NCBI GenBank assembly: GCA_902363335.1
Contig: CABIZV010000006.1
Location: 248,001 to 312,000 of the forward strand
Source: Enterobacteriaceae bacterium
Lineage (GTDB): Bacteria > Pseudomonadota > Gammaproteobacteria > Enterobacterales > Enterobacteriaceae
Direction of reading: 5' to 3'
DNA length: 64,000 nt
In this document: in pieces, positions 1-8,690 of the stretch
Numbering within the stretch: the stretch's first letter is position 1
Layout: each line of letters opens with the position of its first letter
The notes under the pieces: model-generated
Told to the model about the DNA's origin: nothing
Database searches by the model: none
Seen by the model: only the letters and a program-made list of their open reading frames with translations
Made by a program: the position numbers and the translations under genes

Positions 1-1104
1 AGCCCGCTTAACACCGATCCGGCATTGGATATCTGCCAGCAAAAAGTGCCGCAACCGCGCTGGGTCATCTTGCCGACCGCCGATAAAACCGGTGACCTGC
101 CGGTTGTCGATCTCAATAATAGCCACCGCGAAGGCCATCTTCTCACGCTGCGCCTGGGAACGGATTTCGCCCAGATTCATCGCGATAAAATTTATGCCGC
201 GCCTTACGACTTTACAATCAGCCAGATGCAGGTGGACTGTCGCCGTGGTCAGGCGCGTGTAGAACGTACTTTTTCGCTGAATCACCAGTTTGTCACTGAT
301 GACAACATGACGCCGGACGCGACTTTCACCCCGCTCCCTTCACCGATTGCGGCTTCGGTGCAAACACTCTGTTCGCTGGCTGATATAAGTCAGTTCACCG
401 GCAACGGCCCTAGGGTAGAACGGCAAAAAACCGCGGCGGATGCCCCGCTGGTGATCCCTGATTTTGCGAATAATGATCCGAGCGCTCTTGCACATTTTCC
501 CCTTCCCGTTACGGTAAACGGCGTGATCCAGCAAGCGCTAAAAGGTGAGAATGCGGCACCGACATTTTCCCGCCTGACCTTCACGCAAGTATGGCCCGGC
601 AACGACGACAGCCATGCCGTGACGCGTATTGACCGTCTGCCTGATGGCAGTACATTGACGCTCGACACCTTGAGGCTCAAAGGGGTTACGTTCTATAGCC
701 AATACCAGCGCCTGTTTAATATCGTGAACTTAAAAGAGTGGGATTCAATGAAAAACAGTCCGCTCATCGGCCAGTCCGTTGAAACTAACTTTAGCGCCAC
801 GCCGGGAGTGGGCCAGCAGTATCGCTGGAAAACGGTATTGAAAAATGAAAAAGACGCGGGGAGCCACAAAACCAAAAGTCAGGACTGTCTTGTCGAGACG
901 CAGTGGCATGATGCCTCAATGCTGAATGAGAAATTCCCGGGACGCTATATCGAATTGCGCTGCACAGACGATCGTGGTGATGGTCGGGCGATGAGCAGCG
1001 ACTATGCCTGGCTTGAGAACCTGAACATTTTTATTCGAATTGGTTATCAGGAAGAGGGGCAGAAAAAGCGTTTTACGTTCAAGGACGTGACGATTATTCG
1101 CTAA
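1..1104 (+). CDS. Hypothetical protein, 5' end cut by the window
   Basis: The reading frame is open from base 1 to a TAA at 1104, giving at least 367 residues; the start lies outside the window. I do not recognise the family. The visible part is soluble-looking, with no membrane segment and five scattered cysteines (for example in DICQQ, QVDCRR, TLCSL, SQDCLV and ELRCTD), and it ends in a mixed beta-like tail (RFTFKDVTIIR). A signal peptide cannot be judged because the N terminus is missing. It converges on the MHS transporter, with a REP between them. It sits where E. coli has satP and yaaW, so it is accessory in this lineage. Confidence 0.7.
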   Translation, partial: SPLNTDPALDICQQKVPQPRWVILPTADKTGDLPVVDLNNSHREGHLLTLRLGTDFAQIHRDKIYAAPYDFTISQMQVDCRRGQARVERTFSLNHQFVTDDNMTPDATFTPLPSPIAASVQTLCSLADISQFTGNGPRVERQKTAADAPLVIPDFANNDPSALAHFPLPVTVNGVIQQALKGENAAPTFSRLTFTQVWPGNDDSHAVTRIDRLPDGSTLTLDTLRLKGVTFYSQYQRLFNIVNLKEWDSMKNSPLIGQSVETNFSATPGVGQQYRWKTVLKNEKDAGSHKTKSQDCLVETQWHDASMLNEKFPGRYIELRCTDDRGDGRAMSSDYAWLENLNIFIRIGYQEEGQKKRFTFKDVTIIR

Positions 1105-1122
1105 TGTATAGATGGAAGGAGT

Positions 1123-1157
1123 GCCGGATGGCGGCGCAAACGCCTTATCCGGCCTAC
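1123..1157. repeat. REP palindrome
   Basis: Enteric REP sequence running from gccggatggcgg to cttatccggcctac, able to fold as an imperfect hairpin. It lies between the convergent 3' ends of the hypothetical gene and the MHS transporter, the usual position for REPs, where they may protect or terminate transcripts. Confidence 0.85.
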
Positions 1158-1170
1158 GTCTGACACTGCT

Positions 1171-2484
1171 TTAGGCTTTATCCGGGCTACCTGAAGGCAG
1201 CTCACGGCCCACGGCGCCAGCGACGTCCTTACGCAACCAAATCCCCAGCGCGAGTCCCAACAGCGACAGCGCCAGTACATACCAGGCGGGTGCCATCGGC
1301 GATACACCCATCAGCATGGTCACGGCAATCGGCGTCAGCCCGCCAAAGATGGCATAAGAGACGTTGTAGGAAAACGAGATCCCGGTAAAGCGAACCTCCG
1401 CCGGGAAGGCACACACCATCACGTATGGTACCGCCCCAACGACGCCAACGCACAGCCCCACCAGTCCATAGAGTAAGAACAATTGTTGCGGATGCGTGCC
1501 CGCCAGATGGTAGAAGAGCCAGCTTGAGCAGGCCAGAAGCAGGCTGCCCACAATAAAGGTTTTACTGGCCCCCACGCGATCCACAATCCATCCAGCCAGC
1601 AGGCAGCCCACGCAGAGCATCACCGTGGCCACGCTGTTGGCCTGCAAAGTTAAAGCGGGCGCGAAGCCATACTGCTTTTGCAGCCAAACGGGGGACATCA
1701 GGATCACCACCACAATGCCTGCCGATAGCAGCCAGGTCAGCAGCATCGAAACCACGACCGCTTGCTTATGCTTAAGGACAACGGATTTTATCGGTAACTC
1801 CTGCGCCAGGGCTTTACGCTGCTGCATTTCGAGGAAGATCGGCGTCTCCTGCAACCAGCGGCGGAGATACATCGCCACCAGGCCAAACACGCCGCCAAGC
1901 AGGAAGGGAATACGCCAGCCGCCGTCATGAATTGCCTGAGGCGTCAGTTGAGTGTTAATCAATGTCGCCACAACGGAACCCAAAAGGATCCCCACCGTTA
2001 GCCCAGCCGTCAGCGTACCGCAGGCAATGCCAATCCGGCGGCTCGGGACATGTTCCGCCACAAATACCCATGCCCCTGGCACTTCCCCGCCAATTGCCGC
2101 GCCCTGCAAGATACGCATCAGCAACAACAATATTGGCGCTGCCAGCCCGACGCTTGCATACGTTGGCAGCAGGCCAATCGCCAGCGTCGGCACAGCCATC
2201 AGGAGAATACTGAGGGTAAACATCTTCTTGCGCCCAACCAGGTCACCGAAGTGGGCCATGATGATACCGCCCAACGGGCGGGCAAGATAACCCGCAGCAA
2301 AAATGCCGAAGGTTTGCACCTGGCGCAACCATTCAGGGATATCGGCGGGGAAGAAGAGTTCCCCGACCACGGCAGCAAAGAAGACGAAGATAATGAAATC
2401 ATAGAACTCCAACGCGCCGCCTAATGCAGCAAGCGTCAGGGTTTTATAGTCTTGTCGATTCAGAGGTCGGGTGTAATTTGACAT
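1171..2484 (-). CDS. MHS-family MFS transporter (metabolite:H+ symporter)
   Basis: A 437-residue inner-membrane protein with about twelve hydrophobic segments. It has the MFS motif A after the second helix (AHFGDLVGRKKMF, about residues 77-89) and the early LEFYDFIIF motif typical of the metabolite:H+ symporter subfamily (ShiA/ProP/YhjE-like). That subfamily imports organic acids, osmolytes or aromatic acids by proton symport. The substrate cannot be read from the sequence. It is monocistronic between two unrelated genes and occupies the place where E. coli carries the acetate-succinate transporter satP, so a carboxylate substrate is possible but only inferred from position. Confidence 0.85.
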   Translation of the reverse strand: MSNYTRPLNRQDYKTLTLAALGGALEFYDFIIFVFFAAVVGELFFPADIPEWLRQVQTFGIFAAGYLARPLGGIIMAHFGDLVGRKKMFTLSILLMAVPTLAIGLLPTYASVGLAAPILLLLMRILQGAAIGGEVPGAWVFVAEHVPSRRIGIACGTLTAGLTVGILLGSVVATLINTQLTPQAIHDGGWRIPFLLGGVFGLVAMYLRRWLQETPIFLEMQQRKALAQELPIKSVVLKHKQAVVVSMLLTWLLSAGIVVVILMSPVWLQKQYGFAPALTLQANSVATVMLCVGCLLAGWIVDRVGASKTFIVGSLLLACSSWLFYHLAGTHPQQLFLLYGLVGLCVGVVGAVPYVMVCAFPAEVRFTGISFSYNVSYAIFGGLTPIAVTMLMGVSPMAPAWYVLALSLLGLALGIWLRKDVAGAVGRELPSGSPDKA

Positions 2485-2608
2485 AACAAACCATTCGAAA
2501 AGTGGAAGTGTCGATAAAAGTTTACGTTTTCGTAAAGTAAAAATGACTATACCGTAAACCCTACCTTACTCCAGCATAATGATAGGTTATGTCAGGAAAG
2601 CATCACAT

Positions 2609-3196
2609 TCAGGATAATGTCTCGCGGCGAGCGCTCTTAGGGCGAAATGCTGCTACGACCTGAGGATTGGTTTCGATGTAAGGCCCTTCAAGCAACTGTA
2701 CACAATACGGTACACTTGCGAAAATGCCGTTGACCAGGACTTTGCCCTCGGCGTCTTTTACCCCTTCCAGCGTTTCCTGAATCGCCTTCGGCTGTCCAGG
2801 CAGGTTCAGAATCAGCGCCTGTTTGCGGATAACCCCAACCTGACGGGAAAGAATCGCCGTTGGCACAAAGTGCAGGCTGACCTGACGCATCTGCTCGCCG
2901 AAGCCCGGCATGACGCGGTCGGCAATCGCCAGCGTCGCGTCCGGCGTCACATCACGGCGCGCAGGGCCAGTACCGCCGGTGGTCAGCACCAGGTGGCAAC
3001 TCATTTCATCCACCAGCTCGCACAAGGTTTGCTCAATAATCGTTTGCTCATCAGGGATCAGGCGGCTTTCTACTTTAAAGGGCGTAGTCAGCGCCGACGC
3101 CAGCCACTCTTCAAGCGCCGGAATGCCTTTATCCTGATAGACACCGCTGGAAGCGCGGTCAGAAATGGAAACTAAGCCAATACGTAAAGTGTTCAT
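2609..3196 (-). CDS. mog: Molybdopterin adenylyltransferase
   Basis: 195 residues, the E. coli length. MogA adenylylates molybdopterin with ATP, the step before molybdate insertion in molybdenum cofactor synthesis, in the cytoplasm. The MoCF-fold signature TTGGTGPARRDVTPDAT (about residues 73-89) and the following PGFGEQMRQ segment are both present. The start ATG at 3196 gives the conserved MNTLRIGLVSISDRAS N terminus. As in E. coli it lies near talB, but here an Rpn-type gene has come between them. Confidence 0.96.
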   Translation of the reverse strand: MNTLRIGLVSISDRASSGVYQDKGIPALEEWLASALTTPFKVESRLIPDEQTIIEQTLCELVDEMSCHLVLTTGGTGPARRDVTPDATLAIADRVMPGFGEQMRQVSLHFVPTAILSRQVGVIRKQALILNLPGQPKAIQETLEGVKDAEGKVLVNGIFASVPYCVQLLEGPYIETNPQVVAAFRPKSARRETLS

Positions 3197-3390
3197 GATT
3201 ATTCCATTAAAACGGTACCGTTATGGCGAATGATACACGCGAATGCTCGGCAATACTAAATCCCCAAACGGGTTATGTTGCAGGGTTTTCCGTGGCGCGC
3301 CGCATAATCAGAAAGCCGCTAAAGAATTCGTTACCGTGCGAAACATGAGCGTGGCAGACTCCACAAAATTGCTTACAGGGAGGGTCAGCC

Positions 3391-4305
3391 ATGAGCAAAA
3401 ACAGGACGCCCACGCCACATGATTTGGTGTTTAAAACATTTCTCTCACGCATGGAGACGGCGCGGGATTTTATCACTCTGCATCTTCCACCCGCGCTGCT
3501 ACGCCTTTGCAATCTGGAAACGCTGCGGCTCGAATCCGGCAGTTTTATCGAAGATGATTTACATCCTTACTTCAGCGATATGCTCTATTCATTGAAAACC
3601 GCCTGCGGTGATGGCTATATTCATGTCCTGATTGAGCATCAAAGTTCGCCGGATAAACATATGGCCTTTCGCCTCATGCGCTATGCCATTGCAGCCATGC
3701 AGCGCCATCTGGAAGCCGGCAATAAAACGCTCCCGCTGGTCATCCCGATTTTGTTTTATCAGGGACGAAAAAGCCCCTACCCTTACTCAATGAATTGGCT
3801 GGATAACTTCACCGATCCAACGCTGGCCAAACACCTTTACTGCCAGGATTTTCCTTTGGTGGATATCACGGTCATTCCTGATGAAGAGATCATGCGCCAC
3901 CGAAGCATGGCCGCGCTGACGCTGATTCAAAAACATATTCGCCAGCGCGATCTCACCCGCTTTCTCAATAAGCTTGCAGGTCTGCTGACCCGTAATCACA
4001 TCAGCGGACAGCAGGTCATTGCGCTGGTAAACTATATGCTCCAGGCGGGAGAGGCACAGGATGCCCGCACATTGCTATATGAAATGGCGCAGCATGCGCC
4101 CCAGTATGGAGACGAACTGATGACATTAGCAGAACAGTTGAAGCAGGAAGGACGCCTTGAAGGGATACAGCAAGGAATACAGACCGGCGAGCATGAGAAC
4201 TCACGTAAGATCGCCCGAGCGATGCTCGAAAAAGGCTTTCCGACCGCCGATATCGTCGAATTAACCGGCGTTAGCGCAGAAGAACTCCCGTCGCTCCAGC
4301 ATTAA
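3391..4305 (+). CDS. Rpn-family recombination-promoting nuclease / YhgA-like putative transposase
   Basis: 304 residues. The N-terminal part has the PD-(D/E)XK nuclease layout of the Rpn (YhgA-like) family: PHDLVFKTFLS at the start, then FSDMLYSLK and IHVLIEHQSSPD, which supply the expected acidic and E-x-Q positions, followed by MRYAIAAMQRH. The C-terminal part holds the usual family region ending in EGIQQGIQTGEHENSRKIARAMLEKG. Rpn proteins promote RecA-independent recombination in E. coli and are Ca2+-stimulated endonucleases. A strong Shine-Dalgarno (agggagg) precedes the ATG at 3391. It is absent between talB and mog in E. coli K-12, so it is a lineage-specific insertion. Confidence 0.9.
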   Translation: MSKNRTPTPHDLVFKTFLSRMETARDFITLHLPPALLRLCNLETLRLESGSFIEDDLHPYFSDMLYSLKTACGDGYIHVLIEHQSSPDKHMAFRLMRYAIAAMQRHLEAGNKTLPLVIPILFYQGRKSPYPYSMNWLDNFTDPTLAKHLYCQDFPLVDITVIPDEEIMRHRSMAALTLIQKHIRQRDLTRFLNKLAGLLTRNHISGQQVIALVNYMLQAGEAQDARTLLYEMAQHAPQYGDELMTLAEQLKQEGRLEGIQQGIQTGEHENSRKIARAMLEKGFPTADIVELTGVSAEELPSLQH

Positions 4306-4343
4306 AAAAAACGGCCCGCTCTCAATAAAGAGAAGCGGGCCGT
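4302..4343 (-). terminator. talB intrinsic terminator
   Basis: Perfect 10-bp GC-rich stem (4311-4320 with 4334-4343) with a 13-nt loop. On the minus strand it is followed by a run of U (the A run at 4303-4310). It directly follows talB. On the plus strand it lacks a U run, so it serves the Rpn gene poorly. Confidence 0.9.
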
Positions 4344-4363
4344 TGTCATGCGACAAGGCTGTC

Positions 4364-5317
4364 TTACAGCAGGTCGCCGATCATTTTTTCCAGTTTTTCC
4401 TGGTCGATAGCAAACTTACGGATACCTTCCGCCAGTTTATCAACGGCCATTGGATCCTGGTTGTGCTGCCACAGGAACTCGGATTCCGTGATGCGAGCAG
4501 GGCGCGCTTTCACTTCACCGGTAAAGGTCAGTTTACGCTCCAGCGCGCCTTCGCTCTCTGCCAGCTCTTTTAACAGCGCAGGTGCGATAGTCAGGCGGTC
4601 ACAGCCAGCCAGTTCGAGAATTTCGCCGATGTTACGGAAGCTTGCGCCCATAACTACGGTCTCGTAACCGTGCTGTTTGTAGTACTGGTAGATTTCGCTC
4701 ACGGAAACCACACCTGGATCTTCGGCAGGTGCATACTCTTTTTTATCGGTGTTGGCTTTGTACCAATCCAGAATACGGCCCACGAATGGAGAGATCAGGT
4801 AAACGCCCGCTTCAGCACAAGCACGCGCCTGAGCAAAGGAGAACAGCAGCGTCAGGTTACAGTTGATGCCTTCTTTTTCCAGCTGCTCTGCGGCGCAGAT
4901 GCCCTGCCAGGTAGAAGCCAGTTTGATCAGGATACGGTCGTTGCTGATGCCCGCATCGTTGTACATTTTGATCAGGCGTTTCGCTTTCGCGATGGATGCT
5001 TTGGTGTCGTAGGACAGACGTGCATCAACTTCCGTTGAGATACGGCCCGGGACCAGCTTCAGAATTTCCAGACCGATATTTACGGCCAGTTTGTCGGTAG
5101 CATCTACAACCTGCTGAGCACGATCGCTGCTCTGGCTACGCGCCCACTCTACCGCATCATCAATCAGTTTACGGTACTCAGGGATCTGTGCTGCGCCCAG
5201 AATCAGAGAAGGGTTGGTTGTCGCATCCTGAGGCTGGTACAGCTTCATTGCTGCGATGTCTCCGGTGTCAGCCACTACGGTTGTGTACTGACGCAGAGAT
5301 GTCAATTTATCCGTCAT
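4364..5317 (-). CDS. talB: Transaldolase B
   Basis: 317 residues, identical in length to E. coli TalB. It moves a dihydroxyacetone unit from sedoheptulose-7-phosphate to glyceraldehyde-3-phosphate in the non-oxidative pentose phosphate pathway. The Schiff-base lysine lies in ILIKLASTWQGI (about K132). The frame is open upstream, but the ATG at 5317 is chosen because it begins the conserved MTDKLTSLRQ N terminus, and the upstream residues are unrelated leader sequence. It is monocistronic, with its own terminator downstream. Confidence 0.97.
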   Translation of the reverse strand: MTDKLTSLRQYTTVVADTGDIAAMKLYQPQDATTNPSLILGAAQIPEYRKLIDDAVEWARSQSSDRAQQVVDATDKLAVNIGLEILKLVPGRISTEVDARLSYDTKASIAKAKRLIKMYNDAGISNDRILIKLASTWQGICAAEQLEKEGINCNLTLLFSFAQARACAEAGVYLISPFVGRILDWYKANTDKKEYAPAEDPGVVSVSEIYQYYKQHGYETVVMGASFRNIGEILELAGCDRLTIAPALLKELAESEGALERKLTFTGEVKARPARITESEFLWQHNQDPMAVDKLAEGIRKFAIDQEKLEKMIGDLL

Positions 5318-5570
5318 GATAGTGTTTCTCTTTAAACAGCTGTTAGGGGGATGTAACCGGTCTGCCTCGATAATATCACGCCCCTCTCTCAGCGCAACCG
5401 CCGACATCGCGAGAGCGCAGAGTATGATAAACTGAAGCATTAAACTTTAAGGGTGGAGAATCTTCGCCCTCATCGTGGTAGCGCTTACATTGGCTGAATC
5501 GAATCGTGCGAAGCAACTTTTTCTTTCCCGTGACCAGCCCTCTATTTTGGCATAGACAAGAGGACGTTTA

Positions 5571-7001
5571 ATGCCTGATTTCCTATCGTTTATCAGCGAG
5601 ATACTGTGGGGTTCGGTAATGATTTACCTGCTCCTCGGCTGTGGTTTATGGTTCACATGGAGAACCGGCTACATCCAGTTTCGTTACATCCGTCAGTTTA
5701 GCAAAAGTCTGAAAAGAAGCCTGACACCTCGTGAAGGTGGGCTGACTTCTTTCCAGGTGTTGTGCATAAGCCTTGCCGCGCGCGTAGGCAGCGGCAACCT
5801 GGCGGGCGTGGCGCTGGCGATTACCGTAGGCGGCCCCGGCGCGGTGTTCTGGATGTGGGTTGCCGCCATTATCGGCATGGCCAGCAGCTTCGCGGAATGT
5901 TCGCTTGCGCAACTGTACAAAGAGCGTGACGCATCGGGGCAGTTTCGCGGTGGCCCGGCCTGGTATATGGCTCGCGGGCTGGGTATGCGCTGGATGGGCG
6001 TTGTGTTTTCGCTGTTACTGCTCCTCGCCTATGGGCTGATTTTCAATACCGTCCAGGCCAACTCCACGGCCCACGCGCTGGCGTACGCTTTTGATACCCC
6101 CAAAATAGTCACTGGCCTGGTTATGGGCCTGCTGTCGTTAGTGGTGATCATGCGTGGCCTGAAGGGTGTGGCTAAATTCAGCCAATGGGTCGTGCCGTTT
6201 ATGGGATTGCTTTGGGTGGCGGCATGTCTGCTTATCACGCTGTGGCACATTGTGGAGCTGCCCGCCATTCTGGACATGATCATCCGTAGCGCCTTTGGCT
6301 GGCAAGAAGCAGCAGCAGGCGCGGTGGGCTATAGCGTCAGCCAGGCTATCACCAGCGGTTTCCAGCGCAGCATGTTCTCAAACGAAGCGGGGATGGGCTC
6401 AACGCCGAATGCCGCAGCATCGGCCTCCTCTTATCCCCCGCACCCGGCGGCTCAGGGAATTGTGCAGATGATTGGCGTCTTCATTGATACCATTGTCATC
6501 TGCAGCGCCAGCGCGATGGTCGTGCTGCTGGCAGGACATGGCACTAAAACCACCAGCTACGATGGTATCCAGCTGATTCAACATGCCATGAGCGTGCTGG
6601 TCGGGGAATGGGGAGCGAGCTTCGTGGCCGTTGTCATGATGCTTTTCGCCTTCACCTCGGTCGTCGCCAACTATGTGTATGCCGAAAACAACCTCATCTT
6701 TTTACGTTGTGATAAACCCTGGGCTATCTGGCTGCTGCGCATTGCTACGTTGCTGATGGTGGTCATCGGCAGTCTGTTAAAACTTCCTGTAGTCTGGCAG
6801 ATGGCGGATGTCATTATGGCGCTGATGGCGATGACCAACCTGACGGCAATTTTACTGCTCTCACCGGTCGTACGCATTATTGCCACGGACTATTTGCGCC
6901 AGCGTAAGCTGGGGGTTACGCCGGTGTTTGACCCCGATTATTACCCTGAGATTGCCCAACAGTTAGCGCCGGAAAGCTGGGATCAACCACCGCGCCAATG
7001 A
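5571..7001 (+). CDS. alsT: Sodium:alanine symporter, AGCS family
   Basis: 476 residues, the same as E. coli YaaJ/AlsT. An inner-membrane protein of about ten to eleven helices that couples Na+ or H+ entry to alanine or glycine uptake. The family signature appears as SLAARVGSGNLAGVALA (about residues 67-83) and as FSNEAGMGSTPNAAASA later. The start at 5571 follows an AGAGGA ribosome site. It is followed by yaaA on the same strand, 66 bp downstream. Confidence 0.94.
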   Translation: MPDFLSFISEILWGSVMIYLLLGCGLWFTWRTGYIQFRYIRQFSKSLKRSLTPREGGLTSFQVLCISLAARVGSGNLAGVALAITVGGPGAVFWMWVAAIIGMASSFAECSLAQLYKERDASGQFRGGPAWYMARGLGMRWMGVVFSLLLLLAYGLIFNTVQANSTAHALAYAFDTPKIVTGLVMGLLSLVVIMRGLKGVAKFSQWVVPFMGLLWVAACLLITLWHIVELPAILDMIIRSAFGWQEAAAGAVGYSVSQAITSGFQRSMFSNEAGMGSTPNAAASASSYPPHPAAQGIVQMIGVFIDTIVICSASAMVVLLAGHGTKTTSYDGIQLIQHAMSVLVGEWGASFVAVVMMLFAFTSVVANYVYAENNLIFLRCDKPWAIWLLRIATLLMVVIGSLLKLPVVWQMADVIMALMAMTNLTAILLLSPVVRIIATDYLRQRKLGVTPVFDPDYYPEIAQQLAPESWDQPPRQ

Positions 7002-7067
7002 CAGCAATCGATCCCCTGATGCCATTTTTTTGTTAAAGTTGAGTGAAATTTTCTGCAAGGACTGGAT

Positions 7068-7841
7068 ATGCTGATTCTGATTTCTCCTGCTAAAACGCTC
7101 GATTACCAAAGCCCGCTGGCAACGACGCGCTATACCCAGCCCGCGCTACTGGAACATTCCCAGCAGTTGATTAGCGTAGCGCGCAAGCTTTCCGCGCCGC
7201 AGATTAAAAAGCTCATGGGGATAAGCGACAAACTGGCCGATTTAAACGCCACCCGCTTCCACGACTGGCAGCCGGACTTCACGCCTGAGAATGCGCGTCA
7301 GGCGATTCTGGCGTTTAAAGGCGATGTGTATACCGGCCTGCAGGCTGAGACGTTTAGCGAGGCTGATTTTGATTTTGCGCAGAAGCACCTGCGTATGCTA
7401 TCCGGCCTGTACGGCGTATTGCGCCCGCTGGATTTGATGCAGCCGTATCGGCTGGAGATGGGCATTCGTCTGGAGAATCCGCGCGGTAAAGATCTGTATC
7501 AGTTCTGGGGGGAGGAAATCACCCAGACACTGAACGCGGCGTTACAGGCTCAGGGCGATGAGATTGTGGTTAATCTGGCGTCCGACGAGTACTTCCGCTC
7601 GGTGAAAACAAAGGCGCTAAATGGCCGAATCATTAAGCCTGTGTTCCTCGATGAGAAGAACGGCAAGTTTAAGGTTATTAGCTTCTATGCGAAAAAAGCG
7701 CGTGGGTTGATGAGCCGCTTTATCATCGAAAACCGCCTGACAAAACCTGAGCAGTTAAGCCAATTTAACAGCGAAGGCTATTTCTTTGACGCCGAAAGCT
7801 CAGCTGCTGACGAACTGGTGTTTAAGCGTCACGAACAGTAA
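7068..7841 (+). CDS. yaaA: Peroxide stress protein YaaA
   Basis: 257 residues, one fewer than in E. coli. YaaA is induced by OxyR in E. coli and lowers intracellular free iron during hydrogen peroxide stress, limiting Fenton damage; it is a DNA-binding protein of the DUF328/UPF0246 family. The N terminus MLILISPAKTLDY and the C terminus FKRHEQ are typical. The last 18 bases (7824-7841) are the apparent source of a motif copied three times in the tandem repeat immediately downstream. Confidence 0.95.
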   Translation: MLILISPAKTLDYQSPLATTRYTQPALLEHSQQLISVARKLSAPQIKKLMGISDKLADLNATRFHDWQPDFTPENARQAILAFKGDVYTGLQAETFSEADFDFAQKHLRMLSGLYGVLRPLDLMQPYRLEMGIRLENPRGKDLYQFWGEEITQTLNAALQAQGDEIVVNLASDEYFRSVKTKALNGRIIKPVFLDEKNGKFKVISFYAKKARGLMSRFIIENRLTKPEQLSQFNSEGYFFDAESSAADELVFKRHEQ

Positions 7842-8174
7842 GGCCGCTCCGGGGAATTCCCGGCGGCGCTGCGCTTGGCCGGGCTACACAAGCATGACGA
7901 GCAGTAACGGAACCTGTAGCCCGGGCAAGGCGTTTACGCCGCCCCCGGGGCACTCCCGGCGGCGCTGCGCTTGGCCGGGCAACTAAGCATGACGAGCAGT
8001 AACGGAACCTGTAGCCCGGGCAAGGCGTTTACGCCGCCCCCGGGGAACTCCCGGCGGCACTGCGCTTGGTCGGGCAACGTAAGCATGACGAGCAGTAACG
8101 GAAACCTGTAGCCCGGGCAAGGCGTTTACGCCGCCCCCGGGAACTCCCGGCGGCACTGTGCCTGAACGGGTTAC
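7824..8174. repeat. Tandem repeat of about 95 bp made of yaaA 3' end plus BIME
   Basis: Units begin at 7890, 7985 and 8081 (periods 95 and 96 bp), each with aagcatgacgagcagtaa, then a REP-like inverted pair built from tagcccgggcaagg and cccggcggc...cttggccgggc. A shorter first unit (7824-7889) is formed by the real yaaA end, aagcgtcacgaacagtaa, plus half of the palindrome. The copied motif would read KHDEQ-stop, against KRHEQ-stop in yaaA itself. The array fills the yaaA-yaaX gap and holds no gene. Confidence 0.9.
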
Positions 8175-8180
8175 AGAGAC

Positions 8181-8495
8181 TTAATGGTGTTTCGACGGCG
8201 GGCGGTGATCGTCACCATGATTATCATGATGGTCGTTATGATGCCCGTTGTGATGACCATTATCGTGGTGCGGTGGTGGCGGTGGCGTATGGGCATGCCA
8301 GCGGTTATCCCGCCACTCATAATGATTATTCCACCAGCTATGGTCACGCCAGTTTCCACCGTCCCAGTAGTAACCCCGGTTATCCTGATCGCCAATCTGT
8401 AGCTTCACCGCCGGAATCAAGGTGATTTCTGCGGCCTGTACCATTACCGGAGCTGCCAGCATCATTGCCAGTGCTAACATCGCAGGTTTAAACAT
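8181..8495 (-). CDS. yaaX: DUF2502 protein YaaX, histidine-rich
   Basis: 104 residues of the YaaX/YpeC (DUF2502) family, whose function is unknown. Residues 1-21 form a signal peptide (MFKPAMLALAMMLAAPVMVQA), so the protein is periplasmic. The middle is Trp/Tyr/Asn-rich (YYWDGGNWRDHSWW). The C-terminal third is mostly His, Asp, Asn and Pro (HHDNGHHNGHHNDHHDNHGD), which suggests metal binding, by inference only. It is convergent to yaaA and downstream of the thr operon on the same strand, as in E. coli. Confidence 0.9.
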   Translation of the reverse strand: MFKPAMLALAMMLAAPVMVQAAEITLIPAVKLQIGDQDNRGYYWDGGNWRDHSWWNNHYEWRDNRWHAHTPPPPPHHDNGHHNGHHNDHHDNHGDDHRPPSKHH

Positions 8496-8654
8496 GGGTA
8501 ACTCCTTGGTTGTGCATGTGCCAATATGGCCGATGAAGAGAGCTTATCGCGGTGGAACCCACGTTGTTATTCTCTGCAATCCTATATTGTAACTGCCCGC
8601 ATTTATTGGGAATTCGTCCTTAATCCCTGTCGAATTTCTGCATAATCTCTCCTT

Positions 8655-8683
8655 ATTTCCCCCTTCTTAACTAAGGGGGAAAT
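8655..8683 (-). terminator. Hairpin at the end of the thr operon
   Basis: Perfect 11-bp inverted repeat (8655-8665 with 8673-8683, 7-nt loop) just after the thrC stop. On the minus strand the stem ends in AAAT without a long U run, so termination efficiency is uncertain. Confidence 0.55.
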
Positions 8684-8690
8684 GAAGACA

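Noticed and set aside
3210..3221. 12-bp palindrome aacggtaccgtt upstream of mog
   Set aside because: Short and isolated, with no matching regulator known to me; it could be chance.
7786..7986. 66-codon frame running from yaaA into the repeats
   Set aside because: Out of frame with yaaA and made of the palindromic repeat; no ribosome site.
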